Source: Hartmannibacter diazotrophicus (lineage in GTDB: Bacteria; Pseudomonadota; Alphaproteobacteria; Rhizobiales; Pleomorphomonadaceae). Taken from it: a stretch of 64,000 bases of DNA. This document shows, in pieces, positions 62,227 through 64,000 of the stretch. Where the stretch lies: contig NZ_LT960614.1 in the NCBI RefSeq assembly GCF_900231165.1, positions 3,349,501 to 3,413,500 on the forward strand. Direction: 5' to 3'. The number at the start of each line of letters is the position of its first letter. The first letter of the stretch is position 1. A model generated the notes under the pieces. That model had not been told where the DNA came from, searched no databases, and saw only the letters and a list, made by a program, of their open reading frames with translations. Both the position numbers and the translations under genes were made by a program.

Positions 62227-63279
62227 ATGACAGGATTTTTGAACAGGACACTCATTGCCGCGGCGGCTCTCGCAGCGGCAACAGGCATTGCCTTTGCCCA
62301 GGAGTCCAAGGTCGAGCAGCCGGATGTCAAACTCTCGCTCGACTGGGCCTTCCAGGGGCCGCAGTCGGTCTATCTCTATGGCCTTGAAAAGAACTTCTAC
62401 AAGGCGCACGGACTGAACGTGCAGGTCGACCGCGGCAGCGGTTCCGGCGACACGGTTCTGCGCGTTGCCTCCGGGGCCTACGACTTCGGCTGGGCCGACA
62501 TCGCCAGCATGGCGAAGTTCAACCTGCAAAATCCCGACAAGCAGCTCGTCGCGGTCTACATGACCGGCGCCAATTCGCCGCTCGCCGTCGTATCGGTGAA
62601 GGGGCGCGGCATCGAGGAACCCAAGGATCTTGCCGGCAAGACGCTCACGGCCACCGCCTCAAGCTCCGCGCTCGCGCTTTTCGACGTCTTCGCCGAGAAG
62701 GCCGGCTTCGACTCCAAGTCGGTGACCTGGAAACAGGTGAGCGGCCAGCTGCGCGAGCCTATGATGGTGCGGGGTGAATCCGACGCTCTCGCAGGCTTCA
62801 CGACCTCCAGCATCATGACGGTCGCCGACCTTGGCGTCGCGCAGGACGACATCGTCGTCTTTCGCTACAACGACTACGGCGTGAAGCAATATGGCACCGC
62901 GATCATGGTCCGGCCGGAATTCCTGGAGAAGAACCCGGAGACCGTGCGCGCCATGGTGGCGGCGATCAACGATTCCTTCAAGGCAGCAATCGAGGACCCG
63001 ACAGCGTCCGTCGCCACCATCAAGGCTCGCGACTCGCTCGCCAACCCGGCGGTCGAGTGCCCGCGCCTGATCGAAGGCCTCAAGAACCTCACGCTGTCAG
63101 ACGAGTTCAAGAAGGAGGGCCTCAGCACGGTCGACATGGATCGCCTTGCTGCATCGATCGACGAAATCAAGCAGGTCTACAAGCTCGACGGCGATCTGCC
63201 GCTCGACCACGTCTATCGTTCCGATTTCCTGCCGTCCAAGGAAGACCGCATGCCGCCGGAACTCGGCACCTGCAGCTAA
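62227..63279 (+). CDS. ABC transporter substrate-binding protein, NitT/TauT (ThiY/SsuA) family
   Basis: This 350-residue protein has a Sec signal (MTGFLNRTLIAAAALAAATG, cleaved after AFA). The mature part is of the NMT1/ThiY type: LDWAFQGPQSVYLYGLEKNFYKAHGL, GSGSGDTVLRVASGAYDFGWAD and EEPKDLAGKTLTATASSSA. Family members bind pyrimidines, riboflavin, sulfonates and other organics. It is the last gene of the second importer operon and is followed by an intrinsic terminator. Confidence 0.9.
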   Translation: MTGFLNRTLIAAAALAAATGIAFAQESKVEQPDVKLSLDWAFQGPQSVYLYGLEKNFYKAHGLNVQVDRGSGSGDTVLRVASGAYDFGWADIASMAKFNLQNPDKQLVAVYMTGANSPLAVVSVKGRGIEEPKDLAGKTLTATASSSALALFDVFAEKAGFDSKSVTWKQVSGQLREPMMVRGESDALAGFTTSSIMTVADLGVAQDDIVVFRYNDYGVKQYGTAIMVRPEFLEKNPETVRAMVAAINDSFKAAIEDPTASVATIKARDSLANPAVECPRLIEGLKNLTLSDEFKKEGLSTVDMDRLAASIDEIKQVYKLDGDLPLDHVYRSDFLPSKEDRMPPELGTCS

Positions 63280-63345
63280 GCGGCAAGCGCCCTGATATCG
63301 GCCTGCGTGCGGTCGATCCATCGCCGCTCCAGGCCATATCGCAAC

Positions 63346-63390
63346 AAGCCCAGTTCGCCGTCTCCGGCGGGCTGGGTTTCCTTCTTTTTT
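63346..63390 (+). terminator. rho-independent terminator of the second importer operon
   Basis: A 15-bp stem (AAGCCCAGTTCGCCG with CGGCGGGCTGGGTTT, including G-T wobbles) with a TCTC loop is followed by CCTTCTTTTTT. It begins 66 bases after the binding-protein stop. Confidence 0.75.
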
Positions 63391-63481
63391 GGGCTAAGTC
63401 AGAGTTCGGTTCGCCATCCTCCGGATACGCTGATGCCGAAGCCCTGCCCTTTGCGGACCCTCCAGACGTGAAAGAAATCAG

Positions 63482-64000
63482 GTGACCGCAGTCATTGGCC
63501 TTGCATTCGGAGCGTCCGTCTTCCTGACCTCTGCGCTGTCCGGGGTCTTCGGCATGGCCGGCGGGCTGATCCTGCTCTGGCTGCTCCTGCTCCTGCTGCC
63601 GGCATCGAGTGCGATCGCCGTCCATGGCGTCATACAGATGGTGGCGAATGGTTGGAGGGCGGTCCGCTCCCGGGCCTTCATCGACTACCGGATCGTCGCC
63701 TTCGCGGTCCTCGGCCTGCTTGCGATCGCGGCCGTCTTGACCCTTGCCCGCTATACACCGGAAAAGGCGACCGTTTGCATCGCCATCGGGTTGATGCCGA
63801 TCCTCGTCTGGCTGCCGAAAAGCCTGTTCGCGCTCGATGCGTCTCGGCCGCTTCATGCCTTCATCTGCGGCGTGATAGCCGGCGGGCTGAACATCACCGT
63901 GGGCATCGCCGGCCCGACCATCGACGTCTTCTTTATCCGCACGGCGATGGACCGCAGGAAAATCGTCGCCACCAAGGCTGTCGTTCAGATGACCTCTCAT
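63482..64000 (+). CDS. TauE/SafE-family membrane protein, N-terminal part
   Basis: This frame runs off the right edge after 173 residues. It has several hydrophobic segments and the TauE/SafE-type start LTSALSGVFGMAGGLILLWLLL. The family exports sulfite or sulfoacetate, or acts as anion permease. The start is taken as GTG 63482. It lies 200 bases after the second importer operon, beyond a terminator, so it may be a separate unit. Confidence 0.75.
   Translation, partial: MTAVIGLAFGASVFLTSALSGVFGMAGGLILLWLLLLLLPASSAIAVHGVIQMVANGWRAVRSRAFIDYRIVAFAVLGLLAIAAVLTLARYTPEKATVCIAIGLMPILVWLPKSLFALDASRPLHAFICGVIAGGLNITVGIAGPTIDVFFIRTAMDRRKIVATKAVVQMTSH

Noticed and set aside
1-64000. Search by eye for CRISPR arrays, tandem repeats, prophage, toxin-antitoxin pairs or replication origins
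   Set aside because: No regularly spaced repeats, phage structural genes, or origin-type iterons were seen.

Overview
The window is about 64 kb of high-GC (roughly 60-65% by eye) bacterial chromosome or replicon. It is dense with ABC/TRAP importers, short catabolic operons, LysR/GntR/AraC/HxlR regulators and ATGA/GTGA start-stop overlaps. Two siderophore-locus promoters carry TGA-N9-TCA motifs of the RirA (IRO-box) type. Together these point to an alphaproteobacterium of the Rhizobiales/Hyphomicrobiales. I cannot name the species. No rRNA, tRNA, CRISPR array or phage was found. Two internally deleted IS elements are present.

Region 1 (1-9116): one tightly coupled operon encodes a polyamine-type ABC importer (binding-protein tail, ATPase, two permeases), an Asp/Glu/hydantoin-racemase-family protein, two tandem NodB/PuuE-fold hydrolases (the second has lost its metal ligands) and an M20 amidohydrolase. 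A convergent LysR regulator and a GlcD-type FAD dehydrogenase follow. This looks like uptake and ring-opening of an unknown cyclic amide. Region 2 (9124-20316): after a 369-bp mini-IS comes a sugar locus with an RbsABC-type importer, mutarotase-like protein, aldo/keto reductase, lactonase, Zn-dehydrogenase, tagaturonate-reductase-like enzyme and altronate dehydratase, all near a GntR regulator with a doubled DNA-binding domain. The enzyme set fits an oxidative L-galactose (or closely related hexose) to altronate to 2-keto-3-deoxygluconate route. Region 3 (20343-25117): a second mini-IS, then a LigI-like amidohydrolase, a UTRA-type GntR regulator and a DctPQM TRAP transporter.

Region 4 (25620-43348): a complete hydroxamate siderophore locus. 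It has a TonB receptor, phosphopantetheinyl transferase, IucD-type N-hydroxylase, one-module NRPS (C-A-T-TE), MbtH-like protein, IucB-type acyltransferase, MATE exporter, GNAT, PLP enzyme, esterase and FhuCDB-like importer. The architecture resembles vicibactin synthesis, but the NRPS condensation domain lacks the catalytic histidine. Region 5 (43490-50261): IS-like debris, an IorAB-type molybdenum hydroxylase with a GlxA-type regulator, an SDR, and a medium-chain dehydrogenase divergent from an HxlR regulator.

Region 6 (50552-64000): a BKACE/oxidoreductase/SDR operon and a NitT/TauT-type importer operon, which share a promoter-operator design (TTATC-N4-GATAA). Then come a PuuE-like hydrolase with a GntR regulator, and a second NitT/TauT importer operon that has another PuuE-like hydrolase inserted between permease and binding protein. 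A TauE/SafE-like gene runs off the end. The recurring theme at both ends of the window is importers genetically coupled to NodB-fold hydrolases of the allantoinase (PuuE) type.
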